The notes beneath the pieces were generated by a model. The model was given only the letters and a program-made list of their open reading frames with translations. It searched no databases and was not told the DNA's origin. Shown piece by piece: positions 8,180 to 17,208 of a stretch of 64,000 nucleotides of DNA (within the stretch, counting starts at the first letter, position 1; each line of letters opens with the position of its first letter). The translations under genes were made by a program, and so were the position numbers. This DNA comes from Gemmatimonadota bacterium (GTDB taxonomy: Bacteria > Gemmatimonadota > Gemmatimonadetes > Gemmatimonadales > Gemmatimonadaceae), in contig JAJTGR010000036.1 of assembly GCA_021299375.1 (NCBI GenBank), positions 1-64,000 of the forward strand. Direction: 5' to 3'.

Positions 8180-10795
8180 ATGGGAGCGCACGGACGCGTG
8201 GGGACTGCCGCGCTCGGCACAGTCGTGCGCGGCGCGGCTGTGCGCGTGGCGCTGGTGCTCGCGGCGCTGGTGCTCGCGGGGCGGGCGGCAGGCGCCCAGT
8301 CGTGTGTCGTGCGCGTGACCGCCAGCGACCGGGCATCGCAGTGGGCGCCACCGCTCGACCGGATCGTCTCGCTGCGGCTCCCCGAGATGTCGATCCGCGA
8401 CGCGCTGGACCGGCTGGTGGCCGAGGCGCGCGTGGAACTCTCGTACAGCGCCGAGCTGCTGCCGCTCGAACGCCAGGTGTGTCTGGTGCTCGATCGCGTG
8501 CCGGTGGGGGCCGCCCTCGAGTCGTTGCTGCGGGGGTCGACACTGCGGCCGATCGTGCTGGGGACGATGCACGTCGTGCTCGCGCCGACGGGTGCTCCGG
8601 TGGTATCGGCACCGGTGACGCACGGCATGTCGCGGCGTGCCGGTGTGCTCGACCGCGTGGTGGTGACCGGTTCACCCGACGGGGCGCCGCAGCGCGGGTC
8701 GCCCTTCGCCCTCGACGTCCTCGATGGCGCCACGCTCGCCGAACACGGTGTCAGCACACTCGGGGAGGCGCTCGACCTCTCGGTGCCCGGCGTGTGGACG
8801 TGGAGTGCTGCGGCGGGGGCCGTGACGGGTCGGTATGGCAGCATCCGCGGCGCCAGCTCGTTCGGCGTGAGTGCACCCAAGGTGTACCTCGACGGCATCG
8901 AGGTCGCCAATCCCCTGCTCGTGACCCAGCTCGACCCGGCGCGCATCGCCCGCGTCGAAGTCATTCGTGGGCCGCAGGGCGCGGCGCTCTATGGGGCCGA
9001 TGCCATCAGCGGCGTGGTGAACATCCTGACGCGTTACGACGGTGCGAACGATGCGCGAACCCAGCTGCACGTCAGCGCTGCGGCCGGCGTGACGAACACG
9101 GCGTTCGCCCCGCGTGACCCGCTGGTGCAGGACCATGCTGTGTCGCTGCGCCGAGGGTCGCCGTCGCGCAGTCTCGGGCTGGGGCTCACACTTGGCACGG
9201 TGGGGGCGTTTGTCCCCGGGGCGTCCGAACGCCGAGTGCTGGCCGATGCCAATGGCCGGGTCACACGCGACCACGCCGTCCTGAGTGGAACCGTGCGCCT
9301 GTCGCTGCAGCGGGCAAACGCGACGACGGGCCTGATGCTCGATGGTGGTGGCAACGGCGCTGCGACCGGCTCGCTTCGCCCCCGCCTGCCGGGCGACACT
9401 GCGCGGGGCCTCGCTGGTGGTGACAGTGCGAGCGGGCAGGACGTTGCCCACTACACCGTCGGTGGCACGGTGGCGATGATGCCGTCATTGCGCTGGACGC
9501 ACACCGTCATTGCCGGCGTCGATGGGTACCGTCTGCGCGGGTTGTCGGCGGCGGCGCTGCCGGGGCCCCTTGCCGCCAGTGGTGGTGCGCTGCTCGGCGA
9601 TTCCAACGGCGCCGCCGATCGTGGCAGCATTCGCTTTCGATCGGTCGGGCGTTACGACGTGGCGCCAGCCACGTTGCTTACGCTCACGCTGGGCGCGGAG
9701 CAGGCCATGTCCCGCGAGGTGCTCGATCGGGCGCCCGTCACCGCGCCGCCAGTGACCACTGGTGGGGCGGGCGCCCTCGGACCGTGGACGGTGGGACGCC
9801 TGAGGTCGGTGACGAGTCAGGAGGTGACCACGTACGCCAACAGCGGCCTGCTGGCACAGGGCGTGATGGCCTGGCAGGACCGATGGTACGTCTCGGCTGG
9901 CGCGCGGCTCGAGCGCACCACGGGCGCTACGCCGCTACCCCAGCAGTCGTTCCTGCCCATGTTGGGGGTGGCCCATGTCCGCGACGTCGGCACCGCGGTG
10001 GTCAAGCTGCGCGGAGCCTATGGCGCCGGGATCCGTCCGGCCCGTACGCTGGTGCGCAACACGACGTGGATGGGGGTCGGGACCTGGGCGTCGTCGGCGA
10101 ACCTCGACGCTGAGCGGCAAAGTGGCACCGAGTTCGGCGCCGACCTGCTGCTTGGCTCCCGACTCGCCCTGCACATGACGCGCTTCGATCAGCGGGCCTC
10201 CGGGCTAATCCAGCCAGTGGCGTCCCTCATCACCACGGTGACCACGACCGGTCGCCTCGGGCGCAGCATGGCATACACGCTCCAGAACGTCGGCGCGATC
10301 GCCAATCGCGGCTGGGAGCTCGACGCCAGCACCCGCCTGTCGCGCCTGTCGCTGTCCGGCGCACTGTCGCTGGTGGATAGCCGGGTGGCACAGCTGGCAC
10401 CAGGGTACCGCGGCGACCTGCGCATCGGCGACCGCATGCTCGACGTGCCGTCCAGTACGATGAGCCTGTCGGCCGCCTGGGCCGCCGGCCGATGGACGTT
10501 CACCAGTTCGGCCATCCGGGCGTCTGACTGGGTAGGCTACGACCGGGCGGCCATCGCGGAGGCGGTCGCCGCCGCGGCCGCACCGCGGGAACTCGAAGGC
10601 CCTCAGCTGCGCCGGTATTGGCTGGCGTACGGTGCCGTGACGCGGTGGCGTGCCGGTGTCTCGTACCGAGTACGCGATGGCCTCTCGATGCTGGCCGGCG
10701 GCGATAACCTGCTCAATGTGCAGACCGGGGCCCCGGACAACACGACGGTGATTGTGGGGCGGACCATGACGCTCGGGGTGCGGACGCAGTTCTGA
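8180..10795 (+). CDS. TonB-dependent receptor with N-terminal STN domain
   Basis: An outer-membrane transporter of about 871 residues. After the signal peptide (cleavage near GAQS) comes an STN signalling domain (LRLPEMSIRDALDRLVAEA). A plug domain follows, with a TonB-box-like stretch before GVSTLGEALDLSVPGVWTWS, then the barrel ending in MTLGVRTQF, with the C-terminal phenylalanine typical of barrels. A GTG at 8168 overlaps the FecR stop, but the ATG at 8180 has TGAGG six bases upstream and is preferred. The STN domain and the adjacent FecR and sigma genes mark it as a transducer-type receptor. The ligand is unknown; a siderophore, a polymer or an oligosaccharide are all possible. Confidence 0.9.
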   Translation: MGAHGRVGTAALGTVVRGAAVRVALVLAALVLAGRAAGAQSCVVRVTASDRASQWAPPLDRIVSLRLPEMSIRDALDRLVAEARVELSYSAELLPLERQVCLVLDRVPVGAALESLLRGSTLRPIVLGTMHVVLAPTGAPVVSAPVTHGMSRRAGVLDRVVVTGSPDGAPQRGSPFALDVLDGATLAEHGVSTLGEALDLSVPGVWTWSAAAGAVTGRYGSIRGASSFGVSAPKVYLDGIEVANPLLVTQLDPARIARVEVIRGPQGAALYGADAISGVVNILTRYDGANDARTQLHVSAAAGVTNTAFAPRDPLVQDHAVSLRRGSPSRSLGLGLTLGTVGAFVPGASERRVLADANGRVTRDHAVLSGTVRLSLQRANATTGLMLDGGGNGAATGSLRPRLPGDTARGLAGGDSASGQDVAHYTVGGTVAMMPSLRWTHTVIAGVDGYRLRGLSAAALPGPLAASGGALLGDSNGAADRGSIRFRSVGRYDVAPATLLTLTLGAEQAMSREVLDRAPVTAPPVTTGGAGALGPWTVGRLRSVTSQEVTTYANSGLLAQGVMAWQDRWYVSAGARLERTTGATPLPQQSFLPMLGVAHVRDVGTAVVKLRGAYGAGIRPARTLVRNTTWMGVGTWASSANLDAERQSGTEFGADLLLGSRLALHMTRFDQRASGLIQPVASLITTVTTTGRLGRSMAYTLQNVGAIANRGWELDASTRLSRLSLSGALSLVDSRVAQLAPGYRGDLRIGDRMLDVPSSTMSLSAAWAAGRWTFTSSAIRASDWVGYDRAAIAEAVAAAAAPRELEGPQLRRYWLAYGAVTRWRAGVSYRVRDGLSMLAGGDNLLNVQTGAPDNTTVIVGRTMTLGVRTQF

Positions 10796-10808
10796 GCGAC
10801 CGTGTTGG

Positions 10809-12743
10809 CTACCGAGCGCCCGTCACCCCGATGTCGTCGAGCAGGATCGCGCCCACCCGCTTGCGGTCGAACACGAGTCGAATGGTGCGAACGGCGGCCG
10901 GATCGAACGCGGCCGTTCGGCCGACGAACGCCGACATGGGCGCGAGGTACGTCTGCATCACCGGCTCGGCCAGCGTTGGGAACTGCGCCTTGTCGCGGCC
11001 GCGTCGCCGGTAGATGTAGCTCTCGATTGGCGTACGTACGGCGCCGAACGCGCTGAGCGGCAGCCGCGCCACATGCCCGCCGTCATCTTCCACCTCGATG
11101 GTGAAGTCGGGGGGGACCGTGTCCCTGGCCGACGTGCCAGCCGGGCGCCGCGCTGCCGAACGGGTTGGCGCACCGCCCCGGCCGGTCGTGTCGCGCTGGG
11201 TGCTGTCGCGTCGGGCGGAGTCCCGCGCCGCGCGCCGCGGGCCGGGCTTCTGGTCGGTGCTGCCGACGGTCAACAGCAGCGTGCTTGACCGTCCGATCCC
11301 AACCGCCCGCCGTACCGAGTCGCTGAGCGTCACCGTCAGGCGCGCCGGCCACCGCGGTGTGGCCGTGTCGGTACCCGCGGGCATGTTGTTCCACCCCAGC
11401 GTGACGGCGTTGCTGCGGAATGTGGCCGAGCGAGAGCGGGCCGGCACGTCGCCTTCCTTCCACGTACTCAGGGAGTCGCCGCTGATGCGCACCCCGGGCA
11501 TGGTGCCGGTGGATACGTCGACATCCTCCTCGAACGTGGCAAGCCACTGCGTGCCGGCATCGGCGTAGCGCGTGAGATACATGCTGGGTGGCAGCCAGTC
11601 GCCCGCGCTCCGATGATCTCGGAACAAGGCGCGATACTCGTCGCGGCCGTTGAGCGTGGCCTCGAGGAAGCCGCCGATGACGACCCGCCCGAACCGCCGC
11701 TGCTCCTCGCCGTCGATGAGCGCCCCGAGCTGCAGGCGACGGGCCGACGTGCGGCCGTTGTCCTTGTCGTTCCAGACGGTGTTCCACTGGCCGTGGTTTG
11801 CCCGGTGCATCCAGATGGCGCTCTTGAAGTCGGGGCCTGGCCGTGTGTAGCGCAGGCGGTTGTATTGCGTCAGCCCCGAGAAGCTCGAGACATCGCCGTC
11901 ATGCGACCCGTGGATGACGAGGTAGCTGTAGTCGCTCACCGGCGTCGGGCGATCGGCTGGTGTGTACTGGCCGTCCACCGGGGCGATCGCCACCAGCGCC
12001 CTGATGGCGAAGTTGAAGTCGAAGCGTTGCGTCGCGTCGTCGGGGTAGGCGGGGAGCCGGTTGAAGGCGCCGGCAATCGCCACGGCCTCACCGCCCCGCG
12101 AGTGTCCCATGAGCGCGATGCGCGACAGGTCCACCTTGGCGTGCAGCGGCTTCCCCGTCGAGTCGTTGAGGGCGCGGAACACCTCCAGATGCTTGAGCAG
12201 CATCCAGCCGCGCGCATCGTTCTCGCCGCGCAGGGCGCCGTTGAGGAAGTTCTCGTCGATCGAGGCGAGGATGAACCCACGCGAGGCAAGGAGCTCACCC
12301 AGCCACTGGTAACCCGGGTCCGAGTACTCCTCCATGCTGTGGTTGCCGTGCACCACGAGCACCAGCGGGAACGGGCCAGCTCCCTCGGGATACCAGACCC
12401 GCGCGTTGAGCGGAAACGCGGTGTTGTCGTAGCCCCAGTACTTCTTGCGGCTCCTCGCCAGGGCCGGTTCGGTGCGCGCATACGGGGCGGCGTTCACGGT
12501 CGCGGTCCGATAGGTGATCGAATCGCGGAACTCGGGACGGCGCTTGTCCTTCCCGCTGCCGTAGTAGAGTCGCTTGACACCGAACGGCCCGGGCAGCCCC
12601 GGATTGGGCGCCGTGATGGTGCGACGCGCGAGCACCGTCGCGGCGTCACTCGGCGTCACGGTGAGGGGTTGCAGGCAGGCGGACATGGCTGCGGGGAGCA
12701 GCGCGGCGCAGGCGAGGGCGGGGAGACACCGGGAGCGAGGCAT
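10809..12743 (-). CDS. Alpha/beta hydrolase with lipoprotein-like signal
   Basis: A 644-residue secreted hydrolase. The N-terminus has a signal with MSACLQP, a possible lipobox. The hydrolase fold begins near residue 120. The oxyanion motif VVHGNH is at about 130, the nucleophile elbow GHSRGG at about 212, an Asp in HGSHDGD at about 282 and the likely catalytic His in RANHGQW near 316. The second half (about 330-644) is a beta-rich extension with a charged, low-complexity Arg/Asp/Thr stretch near 500-550 and an unrecognised C-terminal region. The substrate is unknown; an ester or lipid is likely from the family. It is convergent with the receptor gene, 13 bp apart. Confidence 0.85.
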   Translation of the reverse strand: MPRSRCLPALACAALLPAAMSACLQPLTVTPSDAATVLARRTITAPNPGLPGPFGVKRLYYGSGKDKRRPEFRDSITYRTATVNAAPYARTEPALARSRKKYWGYDNTAFPLNARVWYPEGAGPFPLVLVVHGNHSMEEYSDPGYQWLGELLASRGFILASIDENFLNGALRGENDARGWMLLKHLEVFRALNDSTGKPLHAKVDLSRIALMGHSRGGEAVAIAGAFNRLPAYPDDATQRFDFNFAIRALVAIAPVDGQYTPADRPTPVSDYSYLVIHGSHDGDVSSFSGLTQYNRLRYTRPGPDFKSAIWMHRANHGQWNTVWNDKDNGRTSARRLQLGALIDGEEQRRFGRVVIGGFLEATLNGRDEYRALFRDHRSAGDWLPPSMYLTRYADAGTQWLATFEEDVDVSTGTMPGVRISGDSLSTWKEGDVPARSRSATFRSNAVTLGWNNMPAGTDTATPRWPARLTVTLSDSVRRAVGIGRSSTLLLTVGSTDQKPGPRRAARDSARRDSTQRDTTGRGGAPTRSAARRPAGTSARDTVPPDFTIEVEDDGGHVARLPLSAFGAVRTPIESYIYRRRGRDKAQFPTLAEPVMQTYLAPMSAFVGRTAAFDPAAVRTIRLVFDRKRVGAILLDDIGVTGAR

Positions 12744-12846
12744 CGGGGGACGTTAGAGCCGCGCCACGGGGGCCGCCACCGTGCCGAGTCGGCGATGGCC
12801 CCCGGCGCCCCCTCGCCATGTCGCCACGAGCGCCGCAATTTCTCTC

Positions 12847-14199
12847 ATGGACCGTCGCCTCTTTGTCGCCGCGCTCGCCGGGACCTCCGCTCTTCCGGCT
12901 CTTTCGCCCCGCTTCGCGCCCGGGGCCGTCCGTCGCCTGCTCGATGCGGCCGAGGTCGCCCGCAGCCGCGGGGGGACCGTCACCGACGCCGGGGCCGTCC
13001 CGTGGCGCGGCTCGGCGGCGGCCGACGCGGCCTTCGCCGGCGATGAGGACTTCTGGGAACCGGTGCAGCGGGCGTTCGACCTCGATCGTACGTGGATCAA
13101 CCTGAACAATGGGGGCTGCTCCCCGGCGCCCTCGCACGTGATGGCGCAGCTCGAGCGCGACTTGCGCTTCTCCAACGAGTTGCCGGTCATCCACATGTGG
13201 CAGACGCTCGAACCGCGCATCGAAGTGGTGCGCCGCGAACTGGCCCGGGAGTTCGGGTGCGACCCCGAGGAGATGGCAATCACGCGCAACGCGTCGGAGG
13301 CGCTCGAGACCCTGATCTTCGGCCTCGACCTCACGGCCGGCGACGAAGTCGTGATCAGCAACCAGAATTACGGGCGCATGATCAGTGCCTGGAAGCAGCG
13401 CGTGAAGCGCAATGGCATCGTGCTCAAGGAAGTTGCTTTTCCGGTCCCGTGCACCTCGCCGCAGCAGATCGTCGATGCCTTCGCCGCCGCGATCACGCCG
13501 CGCACCCGGGTCATGGAGATCACGCACATCACGAACCTCACGGGCCAGATCCTGCCGGTGAAAGAGCTGGTCGCCATGGCGCGGGCCCGGAACGTGGAGA
13601 CCTTCGTGGACGGCGCCCATGCGTTCGCGCAGTTCCCGTTCACGCGCGACGAGCTGGGGTGCGACTACTATGGCACGAGTCTCCACAAGTGGCTGCTGGC
13701 TCCCATCGGCACGGGGTTCCTGTATGTCCGCCGGAACAAGATCCCGGCGCTGTGGCCGCTCATGGCCGGCAACCCGGGGCAGGAGAACGACATCCGGAAG
13801 TACGAGGAGATCGGCACCCACCCGGCGGCCAACCACAATGCGATCTCGGTGGCGCTCACGTTCCATCGCGCGCTCGGGGCCGGCCGCAAGCAGGCCCGCC
13901 TCGCCTACCTGCGCGACCGGTGGGCCAAGCGCCTGCTGGCCGAAGGGCAGGGACGGGTGAAGATCCTCACACCGCTGGACTCTCCGTGGGGAGCCGGCCT
14001 CGGGTTCTTCGCCGTCGACGGGCTCGATCCGCACAAGCTCGGGGCGTGGCTTGTCGGCCAGCACCGCGTCGTGCAGACCCCCATCACGCACCCCGAGTTC
14101 AGCGGGATCCGGGTGACCCCGAACGTGTATACCACGCTGGACGAGGTCGATCGTTTCAGTGAGCTGGTGCTCACGGCCATTCGCAAGGGAATCGCGTGA
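12847..14199 (+). CDS. Class V aminotransferase with Tat-type signal
   Basis: A PLP-dependent enzyme of 450 residues, similar to the isopenicillin-N-epimerase / cysteine desulfurase-like group. The PLP lysine is in TSLHKWLLAPIGTG, and the aspartate that contacts the pyridine nitrogen is in TFVDGAHAFAQ. The chosen ATG gives MDRRLFVAALAG, a twin-arginine signal, so the enzyme is probably exported folded with its cofactor. An ATG 66 bases upstream exists but would bury the Tat motif. The substrate cannot be assigned. The following gene starts in the GTGA overlap, so the two are translationally coupled. Confidence 0.88.
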   Translation: MDRRLFVAALAGTSALPALSPRFAPGAVRRLLDAAEVARSRGGTVTDAGAVPWRGSAAADAAFAGDEDFWEPVQRAFDLDRTWINLNNGGCSPAPSHVMAQLERDLRFSNELPVIHMWQTLEPRIEVVRRELAREFGCDPEEMAITRNASEALETLIFGLDLTAGDEVVISNQNYGRMISAWKQRVKRNGIVLKEVAFPVPCTSPQQIVDAFAAAITPRTRVMEITHITNLTGQILPVKELVAMARARNVETFVDGAHAFAQFPFTRDELGCDYYGTSLHKWLLAPIGTGFLYVRRNKIPALWPLMAGNPGQENDIRKYEEIGTHPAANHNAISVALTFHRALGAGRKQARLAYLRDRWAKRLLAEGQGRVKILTPLDSPWGAGLGFFAVDGLDPHKLGAWLVGQHRVVQTPITHPEFSGIRVTPNVYTTLDEVDRFSELVLTAIRKGIA

Positions 14200-14846
14200 A
14201 CCATCGGTGGGGACGTGGTGTGGTGGCGGGTGTCGCGTTGCTGGTGCGCGTGCCGAGTGTGCAGGCTCAGGGGGACTTCGAGGGGAGTGTCAGTCTGCGG
14301 CTCATGGCTCGTGCGCCACAGGGCCTCACGATGCAGCCTGTCGAGTATCTCGTGCGCGCCGGCAAGGTCCGCGTGAACATCGTGGGGCCGATGGGCGGCA
14401 TGGCCATGCTGGCGGTGCCGCGCGAGCAGAAGCTCTATCTCCTCATGGCCGCGCAGAACGCCTACAGCGAAATCCCGATCACGGCGGCGGCCGGCACCGC
14501 GGTCACCGAAGCGTCAGGTGACGTGAAGGTCGTACGCACCGGTCGCCGCGAGACGATCGCCGGGTACACGTGCGAGCATGTGCAGATCACCTCGGCCGCG
14601 CAGACGACGGACGTCTGCCTGTCGAAGGACCTGGGGCGCTACGTGAACCCGCTCGAGGCGATGCAGGGCAATGCGTCGCCGGCGTGGCAGCGCGCCGTCG
14701 GAACCGACGGCTTCCCACTCAAGGTCACGCTGCCTGACGGCACGGTGGCGCTCGAGGTCACCAGGATCGAGCCGAAGCGGCTGGCCAACGACCTGTTCTC
14801 CGTCCCGCTCTCGTACACCAGGATGGAGATGCCGCGCCGACGCTGA
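14196..14846 (+). CDS. DUF4412-like secreted protein
   Basis: A protein of 216 residues with a signal peptide ending near VQAQGDFEG. The start is a GTG overlapping the aminotransferase stop (GTGA), with AAGGGA five bases upstream. The mature part resembles DUF4412-type periplasmic proteins: a beta-rich fold with FEGSVSLRL near the start, a central ETIAGYTCEHVQI, and a C-terminal ALEVTRIEPKRL. Two Cys residues (YTCEHV and TDVCLS) could form a disulphide. Function is not known. Coupling with a Tat aminotransferase suggests that both act in the periplasm. Confidence 0.78.
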   Translation: MNHRWGRGVVAGVALLVRVPSVQAQGDFEGSVSLRLMARAPQGLTMQPVEYLVRAGKVRVNIVGPMGGMAMLAVPREQKLYLLMAAQNAYSEIPITAAAGTAVTEASGDVKVVRTGRRETIAGYTCEHVQITSAAQTTDVCLSKDLGRYVNPLEAMQGNASPAWQRAVGTDGFPLKVTLPDGTVALEVTRIEPKRLANDLFSVPLSYTRMEMPRRR

Positions 14847-14897
14847 GGTTGGGTGACGGAGAGCGATGCAGAGTGGCGGAGAGTGATGGAACGACAT

Positions 14898-14928
14898 GGC
14901 GGGGCGGGGATGAAACCTCTGCCCCGCC
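14898..14928 (+). terminator. Possible hairpin terminator after the DUF4412 gene
   Basis: Arms GGCGGGGC (14898-14905) and GCCCCGCC (14921-14928) can form an eight-pair GC stem 51 bases after the stop codon. There is no clear T-run after it, so an intrinsic terminator is only possible. The 50 bases before it also carry two imperfect copies of GGAGAGYGATG. Confidence 0.35.
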
Positions 14929-15005
14929 GCCTCGTTAGGTGAACAGGAGTGGCACGGCGCGGAGGGGCCGCGCGGCGCACGCTGGTCTGGAACTTCGGAG
15001 GAATC

Positions 15006-15299
15006 ATGTTCGCCCTGCTGTTGTCGTTCGCGATCGCGAGCATCGTGGCCATCGTGCTGCACGGCACCACGCGCAAGTTCGTGCGCGACCGCCTGCGCTA
15101 CGTCGATGCCGTGCAGAAATCGCTGGCGCCGTGGCTGGCAGGTGGCGCGGCGTTCCTCGTGGGCAGTGTGCTGGTACCGTTCCTGCCACTGGTCGGTGTG
15201 GGCACCGCGCTCACGGCGGGGCTCGCGGTCGGGTCGGGGGTCGCGGCTGGCGCGCGCGACATCCGGCAGGGCACCTCGCCGATCGTCTACGGGCCCTGA
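15006..15299 (+). CDS. Small two-helix membrane protein, function unknown
   Basis: A 97-residue protein with two hydrophobic segments. The first is residues 1-20 (LLLSFAIASIVAIVL). A basic stretch (TTRKFVRDRLRYVDAVQK) comes next, then a longer Gly/Val/Ala-rich hydrophobic region that may form one or two helices. The ATG has a good GGAGG site six bases upstream, which decides the start over an earlier in-frame ATG at 14949. I do not recognise the family. It precedes the CPBP-like gene in the same orientation and may share a transcript with it. Confidence 0.7.
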   Translation: MFALLLSFAIASIVAIVLHGTTRKFVRDRLRYVDAVQKSLAPWLAGGAAFLVGSVLVPFLPLVGVGTALTAGLAVGSGVAAGARDIRQGTSPIVYGP

Positions 15300-15357
15300 G
15301 GTCCCATTCCCCGCACCGGGGCATGCGCAATCCGGGCCGGTGCCAGTAGAATTCGGC

Positions 15358-16044
15358 GTGACCGCGCCCGCCCTCGCCGCCCGCCCGACCGCCCTGCCGT
15401 GGGTCGCTCCGTTCGCGGTGTTCATGGTGTGGCTGGCCGTGGGGCCCTCGCTGCAGATCCCGCAGCCGTGGGAGTCGGTGGCGCGGGTGAGCGTCCCCGC
15501 GCTGGTCCTGCTCACCGTCTCGCGCGACCTCGTGTTCGGGCTGCGGGTCCGGCGTGTCGGGCTCAGCGTCCTCCTCGGGTTGGCGGTGTTCCTGCTGTGG
15601 ATCGCGCCCGACCAGCTTGTGCCGGGATGGCGGAGCCACTGGCTCTTTCAGAATCGTCTCACCGGCACCGTCACCACGTCGATCCCGCCGACGGAACTGG
15701 CCGATCCCCTCGTGGCCACCCTGCGCGTGGTGCGGGCGGCGCTCCTGGTCCCCATCCTCGAGGAACTGTTCTGGCGCGGCTGGTTGCCCCGGTGGATCGC
15801 CAACACCGCGTGGGCGCAGGTTCCCCTCGGCACGTACACGCCCTTCGCCTTTCTGGCTACCGCGGCGCTCTTTGCGGTCGAGCACGGGCCGTACTGGGAG
15901 GTCGGGCTTCTCTGCGGTGTGATCTACAATGCCTGGATGTGGAAGACCCGCTCGCTCGGCGACCTGGTGCTGACGCACGCCGTGACCAACGCGGCGCTCT
16001 CGGCGTTCGTACTGGTCACGGGGCAGTATGGCTACTGGATGTGA
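15358..16044 (+). CDS. CPBP-family (CAAX prenyl protease-related) membrane protein
   Basis: An integral membrane protein of about 228 residues with the metalloprotease motifs of the CPBP/Abi family: EELFWRGWL (the EExxxR-type site), VEHGPYWE with its histidine, and the final HAVTNAALS. Its pattern best recalls the subgroup called CAAX prenyl protease-related proteins, which often accompany exosortases; none is visible in this window. A GTG at 15358 is the best start. The longer frame upstream runs over the preceding gene out of frame. The 3' end overlaps the convergent small gene by 13 bp. Confidence 0.8.
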   Translation: MTAPALAARPTALPWVAPFAVFMVWLAVGPSLQIPQPWESVARVSVPALVLLTVSRDLVFGLRVRRVGLSVLLGLAVFLLWIAPDQLVPGWRSHWLFQNRLTGTVTTSIPPTELADPLVATLRVVRAALLVPILEELFWRGWLPRWIANTAWAQVPLGTYTPFAFLATAALFAVEHGPYWEVGLLCGVIYNAWMWKTRSLGDLVLTHAVTNAALSAFVLVTGQYGYWM

Positions 16045-16349
16045 GCGCGCGCCGGGGGGACCTCGCGGATGAGCAGCGCCTGCGGGCCGGCGAAGTCCAG
16101 CAGCAGCACATCGCCGTGGCCGTGCGCGATGTGGACCGACATCGAGTGCGGGGCGGCGGGATTGTCGGTGTGCAGCATGTCGCCGTCCACCCGATACACC
16201 AGCGAGATCACCTGGTCCTTGCCGCCGACATCCACATGGTATCGCAACTCGCCGCCCGCACGGAACTCCATGCGGACGCCAGGCGCAAAATCGAGCTGGG
16301 GATCGGCGCGCATCAGGCGCCAGGTGCCGAGCAGCCAATCGGTCGTCAT
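16032..16349 (-). CDS. Small lipocalin-like protein
   Basis: A 105-residue protein beginning MTTDWLLGTWRLM, the usual opening of small lipocalin-like or beta-barrel proteins (LxGTWxL). The rest is alternating beta-strand (FRAGGELRYHVDVGGKDQVI). No signal peptide is seen, so it is probably cytoplasmic. The start lies only 12 bases from the start of the divergent DUF547 gene, and the latter's ribosome site overlaps this start region. Function is unknown; binding of a small hydrophobic ligand is an inference from fold only. Confidence 0.7.
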   Translation of the reverse strand: MTTDWLLGTWRLMRADPQLDFAPGVRMEFRAGGELRYHVDVGGKDQVISLVYRVDGDMLHTDNPAAPHSMSVHIAHGHGDVLLLDFAGPQALLIREVPPARAHIQ

Positions 16350-16361
16350 GGGAGAACGATA

Positions 16362-17150
16362 ATGCGCACGATGCAACGTTGGGGACGGGGGCTGCGCGTC
16401 CTGCTCGTCGCGATGCTCGCGCCCCTCGGTGCTTTGCGCGCCCAGTCGGTCGTCGACCACTCGGCGTACGACGCGCTGCTGCGCCAGCACGTGGTGAATG
16501 GACTCGTCGACTACGATGCCTTCGCCAGGGCGCCGTCGTTCGCCCGCTACCTGTCGACGCTGGCCACGGCCGACCTGGCACCGCTCGACGACGCCGAGCG
16601 CCTCGCCTTCTGGATCAACGTGTTCAACGCCTACACGATTCAGCTGATCGTGACGCACGGGGAGCGGGAGTCGATCCGCAATATCAACCGGTCGTTGGGG
16701 GTGCTCCGACTCAAGGGGCCGTGGAATGAGCCCCTCGTGAAGGCCGCGGGGCGCACGCTCACGCTCGACCAGGTGTTCCATCGTATCCTGCGGCGCGACT
16801 TCCACGAGCCACGCATTCACTTTGCGGCGGTGCCGGCCGCGCTGGGGGCGCCGCCGCTACGCCACGAGGCGTACACGGGGGCGCGCCTTGACGCGCAACT
16901 GGAGGACCAGACGCGTCGTGTCCTCTCCGACACCGCGAGGACCTGGTATCGGAATGGCGTCCTGGGGCTCAGCCGCGGGTTGCTCGCCTACCAGGAGGAC
17001 TTCGGGAGCACCCAAAAGGACCTCGTGGCCTTCGTGGCACCCTACGTCACGCTGCGCCCCACCGAACCGCAGCGTGACCGCCTCACCAAGGGCCGGCCAC
17101 TCGTGCGGGAACGCAGCTACGACTGGACGCTGAACAGCCAGCGCCGGTGA
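16362..17150 (+). CDS. DUF547-family secreted protein lacking the usual cysteines
   Basis: A protein of 262 residues with a signal peptide ending near ALRAQS. The DUF547 domain is shown by LVDYDAFARAPSFARYLSTL, AFWINVFNAYTIQLIV and PPLRHEAYTGARLDAQLE. In most family members the segment before PPLR reads roughly N-C-A-S-x-S-C; here it is AAVPAALGAPPLR with neither cysteine. If those cysteines are functional in relatives, this copy has lost that role. The start has GGGAGA about six bases upstream and is 12 bases from the divergent lipocalin-like gene. Family function is not established. Confidence 0.82.
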   Translation: MRTMQRWGRGLRVLLVAMLAPLGALRAQSVVDHSAYDALLRQHVVNGLVDYDAFARAPSFARYLSTLATADLAPLDDAERLAFWINVFNAYTIQLIVTHGERESIRNINRSLGVLRLKGPWNEPLVKAAGRTLTLDQVFHRILRRDFHEPRIHFAAVPAALGAPPLRHEAYTGARLDAQLEDQTRRVLSDTARTWYRNGVLGLSRGLLAYQEDFGSTQKDLVAFVAPYVTLRPTEPQRDRLTKGRPLVRERSYDWTLNSQRR

Positions 17151-17208
17151 CCTCAGACGCGCATCGTGCGTCTACCGGGACGTCCCTGTCCCTCATCAGG
17201 AGTCCCCG

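Noticed and set aside
6944-8623. N-terminal extension of the first sigma factor
   Set aside because: It is antisense to FecR and the receptor, and gives Arg/Thr-rich sequence without a domain; the GTG at 6943 gives a normal-length sigma factor.
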